From CAYPIE01 sp964410665 (GTDB taxonomy: Bacteria; Planctomycetota; Planctomycetia; Gemmatales; Gemmataceae), in contig CAYPIE010000004.1 in the NCBI GenBank assembly GCA_964410665.1, positions 117,327 through 181,326 of the forward strand: 64,000 nt of DNA, read 5' to 3'. The position numbers were made by a program, and so were the translations under genes. The notes below the pieces were generated by a model. The model saw only the letters and a list, made by a program, of their open reading frames with translations, did no database searches and was not told where the DNA came from. Below, piece by piece: positions 26,331-34,897 of this stretch. The first letter of the stretch is position 1. Each line of letters begins with the position of its first letter.

Positions 26331-26676
26331 GGCTCGGTGAACGTCCCCGCTCTCGCTTCGAAGTCCACCGGGCATCGTGGTCTGGGTCCCAAGCTTTCGG
26401 AAGCCCATCCGCATAGACCATCACATCACCAGACAATTCTTGGGAAAAACCCGGACATTTTTGGACCGTTTTGGTCCACTCGGTCGAGGCAACCTTCTGA
26501 GGGTGGTGAGAACTCGTCGCGGGAACCATCAGCAGAACGATCGCACCGGAGCTTTTTTTCCGCATTTTTTTTCACAAAGCGACGGTTTTCCACGGATCCC
26601 GAGTATATATTTGTATAGGAAACATTCTCGACCGCTTCGACGCGATTCGGAACGAGTCCGTGTAGACGTGGATCAC

Positions 26677-27639
26677 CTATTTTCGCCGCCAAATCAAGGA
26701 TTCGTGCAGTCCTAGTCTTGGCAACAGCGGTGCAATGGCGGCGAAGTAGCGCACGGCATCCACTGGATAGCCGGCGGTGGGTTTGAGATGGGGAAGATGA
26801 CGACACCAGTATTGATTGAATTGCCGCATACACAGTTCACGGACATACTTGCTGGCCATGGACGCCACGGCCACTGACCAACAGTTGGATTCCGCCCGGG
26901 CGGTAAAGCAAATCGTGATCGCTCGGTCCAGACCGTCGATGGCATATTCGCTCATCTGGGGAGTTTCCCGCACGGTGCGGACCCAGCCCTGCGGAAAAGC
27001 CATCGCCAACAGACTCGCATAGTAGGTGCGGCCACCTTGCTTGTCGATGACTAAATGCCAGTCATCGTCATCGTGCTTGGCCAGCACCGACTGCATTGTG
27101 GCCAGGAGTTCCAAAATGCCTAAGCGCAAGACTTCGGCTTTGGAGCCGTGTTGGGCCAGGATTTGATTGAAACGACCCGGACAGGTGACATGCAACCAGC
27201 AGTGAGGTGGGGGCGTTCCCAGTTGAGCCAACGCAGCAGCGAGTCGGGTTCGCCAAGAGACCCAGTCCGACCAAGGCACTGCGGGCATCGACTGTGTGCC
27301 AACGTACCAACGTTCCGCACTCAGATCGGCCAAGGCTTGGGGATGGATTCGGGGGGTCAGCCAGTCGTCCAAAGTTTCCATCGGTGCAGTTGGGGCTGAT
27401 CCGAGGATGGCCAACACCCCTCGTTCCAGACGGGAAAAGCCGTGCGGACCAACATGAACCTGTTTGGAGTCAGCGACCATCAGTCGCTCATCCTTGCCGG
27501 ATTCTCGCCGCAGATATCCATCGAGCATCTTCCATCCGCAGGTGTTGGGTGTTGGCCAGCGGGTGGCCACCGCGGCCTGCACCAAGGGACCTAAGTTGGG
27601 ACCGTAACCGGCTTCGTCAAGACCAATGACCCAGGGCAT
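26677..27639 (-). CDS. RNase HII-like protein, divergent and extended
   Basis: About 320 residues. It has the RNase HII fold landmarks: GLDEAGYGPNLGP (normally G-x-D-E-A-G-R-G-P), ADSKQ (normally D-S-K-x-L), HLVIDKQGGRTYY supplying the next acidic residue, and ASMASKYVRELCMRQFNQYW, matching the A-S-I-x-A-K-x-x-R-D-x-x-M helix. RNase HII removes RNA embedded in DNA. Two features are unusual: Tyr replaces the Arg of the GRG motif that reads the RNA-DNA junction, and about 100 extra residues lie between motifs. I start at the ATG 27639 because motif I begins almost at once; a TTG at 27678 is possible. Divergent from the HIT gene. Confidence 0.72.
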   Translation of the reverse strand: MPWVIGLDEAGYGPNLGPLVQAAVATRWPTPNTCGWKMLDGYLRRESGKDERLMVADSKQVHVGPHGFSRLERGVLAILGSAPTAPMETLDDWLTPRIHPQALADLSAERWYVGTQSMPAVPWSDWVSWRTRLAAALAQLGTPPPHCWLHVTCPGRFNQILAQHGSKAEVLRLGILELLATMQSVLAKHDDDDWHLVIDKQGGRTYYASLLAMAFPQGWVRTVRETPQMSEYAIDGLDRAITICFTARAESNCWSVAVASMASKYVRELCMRQFNQYWCRHLPHLKPTAGYPVDAVRYFAAIAPLLPRLGLHESLIWRRK

Positions 27640-27663
27640 GCTCGACACATCTGGCTTTGTCGA

Positions 27664-27692
27664 TTGTTCTAACTCCAAGTGAGTGCTATGCT
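27664..27692 (+). promoter_or_regulatory. Possible sigma-70-type promoter for the HIT gene
   Basis: TTGTTC is followed after 17 nt by TATGCT, about 50 nt before the HIT start at 27743, in the intergenic space of two divergent genes. The match to the bacterial consensus is moderate and no data support it. Confidence 0.3.
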
Positions 27693-27742
27693 AACCTAGC
27701 CACGACGTGATGGACAGTCGAGGTTGCACACAGGGAGCAAAT

Positions 27743-28087
27743 ATGCTCAAAGAGAATTTGTTTCAGAAAATCATTGACAAGGAAATTCCGGCTGACATTG
27801 TCTATGAGGACGATCGCTGCCTGGCTTTCCGGGATATTAACCCTCAAGCCCCGACCCATGTTCTGATTATCCCCCGGGCGGTGATTCCCACCCACGCGGA
27901 CATGCAGGAGCAGCACGGCAACTTGATGGGTCATCTGCATGTGGTGGCGGCACGTTTGGCGGACCAACTGGGCCTCACCGACGGTTATCGCATTGTCATT
28001 AATTGCAAAGAACATGGCGGTCAGACTGTTCCCCATTTGCACATGCATCTCTTAGGTGGCCGCGAATTTACCTGGCCTCCCGGCTAA
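27743..28087 (+). CDS. HIT-family (histidine triad) nucleotide hydrolase
   Basis: A 114-residue HIT protein of the HINT branch, which hydrolyses purine nucleoside phosphoramidates and related AMP-linked compounds in the cytoplasm. The triad HLHMHLLGG (His-x-His-x-His) is near the C-terminus, preceded by GYRIVINCKEHGGQTVPHLH; FRDINPQAPTHVLIIPR is also diagnostic. AGGGAG lies 6 nt before the ATG at 27743. smpB follows 45 nt later on the same strand, so they may be co-transcribed. Confidence 0.92.
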   Translation: MLKENLFQKIIDKEIPADIVYEDDRCLAFRDINPQAPTHVLIIPRAVIPTHADMQEQHGNLMGHLHVVAARLADQLGLTDGYRIVINCKEHGGQTVPHLHMHLLGGREFTWPPG

Positions 28088-28132
28088 GCATGCCCCTCGT
28101 CCGGCCCCGATGGTTGTGGTGAAGGCACGCGC

Positions 28133-28639
28133 ATGGCAAAAGCAAAAAAATCGAAACAGTCGGCCAAGAAAAACCCCGACGATGATCTGCAGATCATCTG
28201 TCGGAATCGCCGGGCCAGCCACGAGTATGAACTCCTTGATCGGCTCGAGTGTGGGGTTGTTCTGGTTGGCACCGAGGTCAAGAGCTTGCGGGATGGACGC
28301 GCCAGCCTGGAGGATGCCTATGCCAAAATTGACCGCGGCGAAGTTTGGCTGGTCGGCAGCGAGATTCCCGAGTACGTCATGGGCAATCGCATGAACCACA
28401 AACCCAAACGGCCTCGCAAATTGTTGTTGCATCGCCGGGAAATCGCTCGCTTCGCCGGGAAGGCATCCGAACAGGGGTTTACGCTGGTGCCGACCCGCCT
28501 CTATTTTCGGGATGGGCGGGCCAAGGTAGAAATTGCCATTGCCAAAGGCAAGCAACTGCACGATAAACGGGAATCCAAGAAAAAAGCGGAAGCCCAGCGG
28601 GACATTCAGCGTGCGCTGAATACCCGGCGACAAGGCTAA
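28133..28639 (+). CDS. smpB: SsrA-binding protein SmpB
   Basis: A 168-residue SmpB that binds tmRNA and brings it to stalled ribosomes for trans-translation. Typical blocks are NRRASHEYELLDRLECGVVL, GTEVKSLRDGRASLEDAYAK, IPEY, HKPKRPRKLLLHRREI, GFTLVPTRLYF and GKQLHDKRESKKK. A Lys-rich N-terminal extension of about 15 residues is present, and the basic C-terminal tail that enters the mRNA channel is intact. No tmRNA gene was recognised in this window. A long open frame on the opposite strand is a shadow. Confidence 0.96.
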   Translation: MAKAKKSKQSAKKNPDDDLQIICRNRRASHEYELLDRLECGVVLVGTEVKSLRDGRASLEDAYAKIDRGEVWLVGSEIPEYVMGNRMNHKPKRPRKLLLHRREIARFAGKASEQGFTLVPTRLYFRDGRAKVEIAIAKGKQLHDKRESKKKAEAQRDIQRALNTRRQG

Positions 28640-28672
28640 GCCACCTCCACATTTTCGAGGAGCGCGACGGTC

Positions 28673-29239
28673 ATGGACGATCGCAATCGCTTCGCTCGAC
28701 AGCTTCGCTGGCTCGCCGCCAGCCTCTTGGGCCTGGTCTCGGCCAGCTGTGCCATTCATATCGGCGGAGATCGATTCGACCCCGATGCTTGGCTCACACC
28801 CGCCGGCACCATGTGTCAAAATGGTGAACTGAAGGTCATCGACGCGCCTGCACCCGGCATGATGGTCTACTACCCTGTGCCGTACGTCTCACCCCCCAAC
28901 CTCACGATTAAAGGCATTAACGCCGACGATGTGGAAGTGGTGCAGCAATGCGCAGATTATTTTGTCATCCGACCGCGTAAGTCAAGTCACTCCGGGGAAA
29001 GAGTCAAGTGGCATGCCGTGGGAATTCCTGTGACTGGAGCCACTCTGGTGGGAATACCATCCCCTGCTCCGGTCCCCGAGCCACCAACCCCTGGGTTGGA
29101 GGCACCGGCTCTACCCGCGCAGAACCAGCAGGGACTGGAGCTCCTGCCACCGCCAGGCATGAACACACCGACCTTACCCGCGCGGGATTTGCACGCACCT
29201 AAGCCCTTGCCGGCCCCTACCCGACAACCCCAGCAATAA
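28673..29239 (+). CDS. Small exported proline-rich protein, possible lipoprotein
   Basis: A 188-residue protein with a signal-like N-terminus: a basic start and the hydrophobic LAASLLGLVSASCAI. The Cys could be lipidated, although Ser-Ala-Ser before it is a weak lipobox. The middle (about 40-115) has no recognised domain. The last 70 residues are Pro-rich repeats of the type P-x-L-P-A, probably an extended cell-wall-spanning region. GAGGAG lies 10 nt upstream of the ATG. The next gene begins immediately after its stop codon, suggesting an operon. Function unknown. Confidence 0.65.
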   Translation: MDDRNRFARQLRWLAASLLGLVSASCAIHIGGDRFDPDAWLTPAGTMCQNGELKVIDAPAPGMMVYYPVPYVSPPNLTIKGINADDVEVVQQCADYFVIRPRKSSHSGERVKWHAVGIPVTGATLVGIPSPAPVPEPPTPGLEAPALPAQNQQGLELLPPPGMNTPTLPARDLHAPKPLPAPTRQPQQ

Positions 29240-31903
29240 TTGGAGATCGGCCTGGTGCATTTGCTGGGGTTTGTCGAGTCCACCGAGCATGTCTGTTGTC
29301 GCTATCGCCTCGCCGCCTTTGAACCGGCTCTTGTCGCGGCTGGCCATACGCTGACCCTGGCGGATTGGCCGCGACATTGGTGGGATTGGCCGCGGCTACA
29401 CCGCCAGCTGAGCCAGGTCGATGGCGTCATTGTGCAGCGACGACTTCTCTCGGCCTGGCAACGCTTCTGGCTACGTCGATCGGCGCGTGGAGTGTTGTTT
29501 GACTTTGACGATGCAGTCTGGCTCCGCGACTCCTATGCCCGTCGTGGTCCGCACAGTCTTCGCCGTCTGCGGCGTTTCCGGGCCACCCTTCAGGCTTGTA
29601 GCGGTGTCATTGCAGGAAATGCCTACCTCGCCGCCGAGGCCCAACGTTGGGTACCCGGAGATCAGGTTGCAGTGATTCCGACCTGTGTCGATCCTTCCGG
29701 GTACCCACTGTCACGCCACACTGGTGAGTCTCCTGTCCGTCTCGTATGGATTGGCTCCTCCAGTACCCTCAAAGGTCTTGAGCGCATCCGCGACTTACTT
29801 GAGCGGATCGGACGAAACGTTTCTGGACTCCGCCTGCGGCTCATCTGTGACCGCTTTCTAGACCTAGCGGATCTCCCGGTAGAAGCCTGCCCATGGGAGG
29901 CCGCTCATGAAGCTCAGCAGCTGGCAAGTGCCGACATCGGCTTGGCCTGGTTACCCGATGATGACTGGAGTCGCGGCAAGTGCGGTCTCAAGGTGCTGCA
30001 ATACATGGCCGCCGGATTGCCGGTAGTGGCCAACCCTGTGGGAGTGCAGCGTGACCTGGTGGTCCATGGCCAAACCGGCTTTTTGGCGGAGACTCCTGAC
30101 GAATGGATCGATGCCATTCGAACTCTCGCGGCTGATCCGGAACTGCGCAAAAACATGGGCAAAACCGGACAAAAGCGGGTACTTCAAGGGTATAGCGTCG
30201 CCCGCGGGGGCCAGTTGTGGTGCGATTTCCTCGCACGTTGGCAGCCCAAACCCGGATTGCACTGGTCGTTAACCCCCGCCGGTGAAGCCGCCTTCGGGCC
30301 CCAAGGACCCGACCCCAATCGGTGGTTTACCGCAGGCCAGGCTGAGATCGTCAAACATGGGCCGCACCGCACAGTCTACAAGGTGACCTTGCCGGGACTG
30401 GTGGTGTACTGGAAACGCTGTCGGCTTGCCGGACTACGTTCCTGGTTCCGCCAGCTAGTGCGGCGTCCCAAAGCGCAGATGGAGTACGCCCGGGCGGGAC
30501 AGCTGCGTCAACTGGGAATTGCCACCTTCGAGGCCCTCGGCTGGGGAGTCGCACGCAAACACTATCCTTGTGAAAGTTCGTTACTCACCCGTCAGCTTGA
30601 ACAGACGATGCCGCTGGGCCAGTATCTGGAATCCGTCTTGCCGCAAGAATCGCCCCGCTTGCAAACCTTGCGGAGGCACCAACTCGCCAAAGCACTTGGT
30701 CAGTATTTTGGCCACCTCCATGAACATGGGGTCACCCACCCTGACCCCCACCCGGGGAATCTACTGATCGACCTACAGTGCTTGGCACCGATGCCGCGTT
30801 TTTACCTGCTCGACCTACACTCCATAGGCTTTGGCAAGCCACTTTCGTGGAAAGCAGTGCAGACCAATCTAAGCATCTTGAACCGGTGGTTCCTGATGCG
30901 GGCTAGCCGGACCGATCGCTTTCGGTTCTGGAGGAGCTACTGTCAGCAGCGGGGTTGGTCGTACGCACCCGACCAGGTGCGTCTCATCGAGCAAGCGACC
31001 TGGAACTCCAATCGCCGTTTCTGGCGGTCTCGCGATCGCCGCTGCTGGGGTAACAACCGGTATTTCCACAAGCTCCGTTCTCAGCTGGCGGTCGGTCATG
31101 CGGTGGACGATCTCGATGCGACCATCCAAACAACTCTACTTGCAAACCCGGACCATCCGATGGAGAACGGTGCCACCGTTCTGAAGCAGTCGCGGAGTAG
31201 TACGGTGGTCGAGTGGACCGTACCGACACCGACTGGTCGTCAGACGTGGATTTACAAGCGGTTTTCCCTCCGAAGCAGTAGCGATCCCTGGCGAAATCTC
31301 ATTCGGTTGTCGCCAGCATTGCGATCTTGGATGCTGGGGCATGCCCTGCGGGATCGTTGGTTGCCCACCCCACGCCCGCTGCTCGTCCTGCATCGCCGCA
31401 AAGGCTGTCGGCCAGGGACGGGCTATTTACTCGCGGAGAAGATCCAAGATGCCCGTGATCTGCACCAACTGGCTGGAGAACTCGCGACCCTTGCCGATCC
31501 CCAACGCCAGCAAGCCCTCATCGTGGTCATTGAGGCTTTAGCACGGTTGATCCGGAAAATGCACCAGCGTCCAGTCACCCACCGCGATCTCAAGGCGAGT
31601 AATCTGCTGGTGACTGGAAACCCCGCGGAGGGTGATTGTCAGATCCATCTCATCGATCTGGTTGGTGCGCGGCTTCCGGGCCGTGCGAGCCGAGCACGGC
31701 GACTTCGCGACCTAACACGCCTTCATGCGAGCTTTCACCACCATCCGTTGCTGAGTCGGACGGTGAAACTACGGTTTTTACAGATGTATCGGAACTGGGC
31801 TTTGCATGGCTCCGCAGGTTGGAAACAATGGTGGCGCGAATTGGACCGCCGCACCCGAGCCAAGATCGCCAAAAACCAGGCCCGTGGCCGTCCCCTGGGC
31901 TGA
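29240..31903 (+). CDS. Fusion of GT4 glycosyltransferase with two lipopolysaccharide-kinase-like domains
   Basis: An 887-residue three-part protein. Residues 1-340 are a GT4-type glycosyltransferase (GVLFDFDDAVWLRDSYARRG, VWIGSSSTLKGL, CGLKVLQYMAAGLPVVANPV and VVHGQTGFLAE for the nucleotide-sugar site). Residues about 370-620 are a first InaA/WaaP-like small-molecule kinase domain with HPDPHPGNLL near 500 and DLHSIGF. Residues about 640-860 are a second, with THRDLKASNLL near 780 and HLIDLVGA as the metal-binding segment. These enzymes build and phosphorylate lipopolysaccharide core sugars at the inner membrane. The start codon appears to be TTG immediately after the preceding stop; GTG at 29255 is an alternative. 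Fusion of all three is unusual. Confidence 0.85.
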   Translation: MEIGLVHLLGFVESTEHVCCRYRLAAFEPALVAAGHTLTLADWPRHWWDWPRLHRQLSQVDGVIVQRRLLSAWQRFWLRRSARGVLFDFDDAVWLRDSYARRGPHSLRRLRRFRATLQACSGVIAGNAYLAAEAQRWVPGDQVAVIPTCVDPSGYPLSRHTGESPVRLVWIGSSSTLKGLERIRDLLERIGRNVSGLRLRLICDRFLDLADLPVEACPWEAAHEAQQLASADIGLAWLPDDDWSRGKCGLKVLQYMAAGLPVVANPVGVQRDLVVHGQTGFLAETPDEWIDAIRTLAADPELRKNMGKTGQKRVLQGYSVARGGQLWCDFLARWQPKPGLHWSLTPAGEAAFGPQGPDPNRWFTAGQAEIVKHGPHRTVYKVTLPGLVVYWKRCRLAGLRSWFRQLVRRPKAQMEYARAGQLRQLGIATFEALGWGVARKHYPCESSLLTRQLEQTMPLGQYLESVLPQESPRLQTLRRHQLAKALGQYFGHLHEHGVTHPDPHPGNLLIDLQCLAPMPRFYLLDLHSIGFGKPLSWKAVQTNLSILNRWFLMRASRTDRFRFWRSYCQQRGWSYAPDQVRLIEQATWNSNRRFWRSRDRRCWGNNRYFHKLRSQLAVGHAVDDLDATIQTTLLANPDHPMENGATVLKQSRSSTVVEWTVPTPTGRQTWIYKRFSLRSSSDPWRNLIRLSPALRSWMLGHALRDRWLPTPRPLLVLHRRKGCRPGTGYLLAEKIQDARDLHQLAGELATLADPQRQQALIVVIEALARLIRKMHQRPVTHRDLKASNLLVTGNPAEGDCQIHLIDLVGARLPGRASRARRLRDLTRLHASFHHHPLLSRTVKLRFLQMYRNWALHGSAGWKQWWRELDRRTRAKIAKNQARGRPLG

Positions 31904-31934
31904 TTGCTTCGATGCGCACCGTTGGAGTGGTTCA

Positions 31935-32894
31935 ATGCAACTGCCAAATTGGATTCTTCCTGTGTCCACGGTGGTTCTGTGGGGTCCCCTTAACCTGTTC
32001 GCCCAGCCTGCCCCCGACAGCGACTGGCAGGCCAATGCCAATCTGAAAGAAGCCCAAGTTCACAGCGTAACCAACCTCGGCGCGATCCAGGGTGTGACCC
32101 GCCACGACGATAAGTTCTACTTGTACGGGGATGTTTACAGCGCAAACCCGAGGGTAGGTATCATCCGGGAATACGATGGCAATCTGCAACCTACCGGTGT
32201 TGTGATCACTTTGACCAAGAACGGTCAGCCGCTGAGCACCCACCCCACTGGGCTGACCTGGCACCCAAGGTGGGGTACCTTTCTGGGCAACACCGTGAAC
32301 CAGAAAGCAACGATCCTGCACATTGACTGGGATCGGGCGCTGGCCGATGGCAACCTGGACCATGCCTTACTGGACAAGTTCACCGACGATGCAGCGATCA
32401 ATGGCTGCCGGCCGGAGTTTGTTGAGGTCGACAGGAAGGTGTACCTCGCTACTGCCGACTACGGTGAGGTCCGCCCAACAATCCGTCTACTCGATCCCGC
32501 GAAGCTGTTTCAGTACCGACGTACCAGCGCACCTGGGGTTGTAGTTCATCGGATTCTAGCCGGCCCTTTCAACCAGACTCTCGCCTGGGATGGCGACTCA
32601 GGTCAACTGACCTGTATTCAGAATGTGGTAGCGGGTCGAGGTTGGCAGTTGGATGTGCTCGATCTCAGACGGGCAGTCGAGGATGGGCGCGCTTCTGGCC
32701 CAGGGGTACGCGTCCGTAAGCTGACCTTCTTTCCCCATTCGGAATTGGAGGGATACTGTCCCCTGGACAAAGATAGGGGACTTTTTGTGACGGCATACCC
32801 CAAGGCCAATCTGGTCCTTGGACGTATCCAGCCGTTGGATATGCCGGTCATCTCACCTCGAGGAACCGAGCGCTTTGTTCCGAATGGCCGATAG
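31935..32894 (+). CDS. Secreted protein of unknown function, probable beta-propeller-like
   Basis: A 319-residue protein with a signal peptide (MQLPNWILPVSTVVLWGPLNLFAQ, probably cut after FAQ or QPA). The mature part is rich in short beta-strands with Trp and Asp turns (FYLYGDVYSANPRVGIIREYDG, LTWHPRWGTFLGN, LAWDGDSGQLTCIQN), as in six-bladed propellers that bind sugars or ligands, but no family motif is certain. The ATG at 31935 is chosen because the signal peptide begins there and GGAG lies 8-9 nt upstream. It starts 31 nt after the glycosyltransferase-kinase gene. Confidence 0.65.
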   Translation: MQLPNWILPVSTVVLWGPLNLFAQPAPDSDWQANANLKEAQVHSVTNLGAIQGVTRHDDKFYLYGDVYSANPRVGIIREYDGNLQPTGVVITLTKNGQPLSTHPTGLTWHPRWGTFLGNTVNQKATILHIDWDRALADGNLDHALLDKFTDDAAINGCRPEFVEVDRKVYLATADYGEVRPTIRLLDPAKLFQYRRTSAPGVVVHRILAGPFNQTLAWDGDSGQLTCIQNVVAGRGWQLDVLDLRRAVEDGRASGPGVRVRKLTFFPHSELEGYCPLDKDRGLFVTAYPKANLVLGRIQPLDMPVISPRGTERFVPNGR

Positions 32895-33212
32895 AAGGAT
32901 TCCCATCTTCTCCGCGTCCATAGTGTGCAATCGCTAGGAAGATTGGCAATCGATCATCCCCTCGATCGATCCTTTACGGAATGACCCGATGTTGGTTCAG
33001 CCATCCGTTTGCGTACGAGGTCGGTCCTCTGCACCGCTCATCGATGATCGCACAAGCTAAACCAATCGCACCACGGGAAGCAGACGATTCGGCCATGCGC
33101 ACAGGGATTTTCACTTGGCATCGGGTCGGGCCGTGTCTCATGCTTGCCAGGTCAGGTGCATGGGGGTGCCTGTCGGTTCACGGTAGAATCCCTTCCTCCG
33201 AAGGAATCCAAC
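32895..33212. other. Intergenic region, nothing recognised
   Basis: The 318 bases between two secreted-protein genes contain no recognised gene, terminator or repeat. A palindromic ATCGAT-rich patch lies near 32950-32970, without further support. Confidence 0.4.
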
Positions 33213-33704
33213 ATGAAAACGTCGCTCGTTTGGCTGAGTCTCGCCCTACCGGTCTGGCTCCTCGCCGATTGCTCGGTTCAAGCTCAGTATCTTCGACCCC
33301 GCTGTTGTGTCGGCCTTGGTGGAGGCGGCTGTGGATGCGCCCGCTTGTTCGGCGGATTGCATCGGACGGGGCCGTTGTTCAATTACGGACCCTATTTCCC
33401 ATCTCCCTCATACATTGATACCGGAAAGCAGAACTTGTTTTCTGGCCTCCACGATGGTGAAGGCCTGTTCTCACGCTTGGGGGACCTGTTCAAGTCGGAC
33501 GAGTGTACCGAAGATGGGTGTATCGGCTACGGTCAACCGGCCATCTATCCTTATCCTCCTGCGGTTTCTCCTGGCCCGAGCGTCCCCCACGTGTATCGAA
33601 GTCTCGATCCGACTGCTGCTCCGGGGCGGCCATCGGCAATCCAGGTAAAGACGGTAAGTCGCTCTTCGTTTGCCCCAGGGGTAGCCTCAATTCACGACGA
33701 ATAG
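33213..33704 (+). CDS. Small secreted Gly/Pro/Cys-rich protein
   Basis: A 163-residue protein with a clear signal peptide (MKTSLVWLSLALPVWLLADC then SVQAQ). The mature part begins with a Cys/Gly-rich segment (CCVGLGGGGCGCARLFGG), continues with Pro/Tyr-rich sequence and has no recognised domain. AAGGAA lies 6-7 nt before the ATG at 33213. The next small secreted protein at 33912 has similar Gly/Tyr/Pro composition, so the two may belong to one planctomycete envelope-protein type. Function unknown. Confidence 0.65.
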   Translation: MKTSLVWLSLALPVWLLADCSVQAQYLRPRCCVGLGGGGCGCARLFGGLHRTGPLFNYGPYFPSPSYIDTGKQNLFSGLHDGEGLFSRLGDLFKSDECTEDGCIGYGQPAIYPYPPAVSPGPSVPHVYRSLDPTAAPGRPSAIQVKTVSRSSFAPGVASIHDE

Positions 33705-33911
33705 GAAAGCTTCGCTAACTCCTGCGTCATGCCTGACCGTGGCGATCCGTCCGGGCCATTCGACATGCCGCCTGGTGAAGCTTTTCCGGGGGCATTTTCG
33801 CTGTGTCAACCCGAATCACGCCAAATTGTGGGGCATGCTTTGCATGGTGACCGTGGTGACTTCGTTGGAGGTCCCCGGAAAGCGATGGATCGTGACAAGG
33901 AGACGGACACA

Positions 33912-34301
33912 ATGCAAAGATGGATCTGCCCGGTACTGTTGCTACTCGGTGGTCTGGTAAGTCAGGCCGATGCGGCTGGTTGCAGGGGGACGTCCTGCCT
34001 GGGGATCGGGGGAAATCCGGGCTATAGCGGAAATGCGCGTGGAGCCTTCCTCGCGGCTCCCTGGTATCTATACTGGCCGTACGATGCGCATTTCCAGACA
34101 CCAGCGCCGGTTTTTGGGGCGTTCTATCCGCCTCCGATTCTGAATGGCTATTATTCGCAACCGTACTTTCCCACTCAGCCCCAGCCATATGTCCCCGGTT
34201 CTCCGTTAAACACCTACCCATATGGGCCAAGTTCCCCGCTGGGTGGAATGCCGGTAGAGGGAGTGCCCTTGGGCACCGCCCCTGGAGTGCCGCAGCACTG
34301 A
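33912..34301 (+). CDS. Small secreted Tyr/Pro/Gly-rich protein
   Basis: A 129-residue protein with a signal peptide (MQRWICPVLLLLGGLVSQAD, AA) and a mature chain of low complexity dominated by Pro, Tyr, Gly and Phe (APVFGAFYPPPILNGYYSQP, YFPTQPQPYVPG). AAGGAGA precedes the ATG at 33912 by about 9 nt; an in-frame ATG at 33885 lacks a signal sequence. A rho-independent terminator follows at 34334. Composition suggests a structural or wall-associated peptide; no function can be assigned. Confidence 0.65.
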   Translation: MQRWICPVLLLLGGLVSQADAAGCRGTSCLGIGGNPGYSGNARGAFLAAPWYLYWPYDAHFQTPAPVFGAFYPPPILNGYYSQPYFPTQPQPYVPGSPLNTYPYGPSSPLGGMPVEGVPLGTAPGVPQH

Positions 34302-34333
34302 GTTTGCGTAAGGCGCGTGAAGACCATACGTTC

Positions 34334-34362
34334 GCCCACTGGTCATCCGGTGGGCTTTTTTT
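34334..34362 (+). terminator. Rho-independent terminator
   Basis: GCCCACTGG and CCGGTGGGC form a 9-bp stem (one G-T type exception) around the loop TCAT and are followed by seven T residues. It ends the transcript of the small secreted protein gene finishing at 34301. Confidence 0.85.
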
Positions 34363-34466
34363 GTTGTAGTGCCCCTCGCTCATTCGACTCAGGGTATAAT
34401 GCTCTCTGGTCCATCATGTGAAACCGCTGTGACGCCCTTCGCTGGATGAATCAGGAGCCCTATCCC

Positions 34467-34880
34467 ATGCCGAGCCAAGCTCAAGGACAGCTCGTGCCTG
34501 TCGGCGGTGGAGACCCGATCCCCCTCGAGCAAGAGACCCTGATGATCGGTCGCCGCGAATCGTGTGATATTTGCCTACCGTTTCCGAATATATCCGGCCT
34601 GCATTGTGAATTGACTTTTCGTCAAGGCTACTGGACGATTCGCGATCTGAACAGCAAAAATGGGATCAAGGTCAATGGCGAGCGGGTGCTGCAACGGCCG
34701 TTGCGACCCGGAGATGAAATCGCCATCGCCAAGCGTACATACAAGATCGAATATGTCATGCCGGAGGCAGCCCGCGAGGCTCTGGCAAATCTGGAAGAGG
34801 ACGATGAGGCCGTCATGCGTCAATCTCTCCTGGAGAAAGCTGGCCTGGTGAAACGCCGCCCCACGGAGGATGACGACTGA
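34467..34880 (+). CDS. FHA-domain protein
   Basis: A protein of about 137 residues made essentially of one forkhead-associated domain, which binds phosphothreonine peptides in kinase signalling. The core motifs are intact: MIGRRESCDICLP (G-R-x-x-x-C-D-I), ISGLHCEL (S-x-x-H) and IRDLNSKNGIKVNGE (D-L-x-S-x-N-G-x-x-V-N-G). A C-terminal acidic helix follows. AGGAG lies 9 nt before the ATG at 34467; an upstream ATG at 34446 is possible. The SDR gene starts 17 nt after its stop, so both are likely co-transcribed. The partner kinase is not in this window. Confidence 0.88.
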   Translation: MPSQAQGQLVPVGGGDPIPLEQETLMIGRRESCDICLPFPNISGLHCELTFRQGYWTIRDLNSKNGIKVNGERVLQRPLRPGDEIAIAKRTYKIEYVMPEAAREALANLEEDDEAVMRQSLLEKAGLVKRRPTEDDD

Positions 34881-34897
34881 ATCGAGGGACTCCACTG

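Larger units (their letters stand above)
24819..26676. other. Gene-poor region of 1.86 kb
   Basis: No complete gene is recognised between the ZIP transporter start and the RNase HII-like gene end. It contains an A+T-rich patch (around 25200-25235), the fragment of a kinase-type tetratricopeptide tail at 25432-25696, and the long inverted repeat at 26268-26330. Several open frames of 70-140 codons exist on both strands, but none has a recognisable domain or consistent coding pattern. The stretch looks like decayed accessory DNA. Confidence 0.6.

Noticed and set aside
28052..28819. A 255-codon minus-strand open frame covering smpB
   Set aside because: It is the antisense shadow of smpB, whose protein is unambiguous, and has no recognisable domain of its own.
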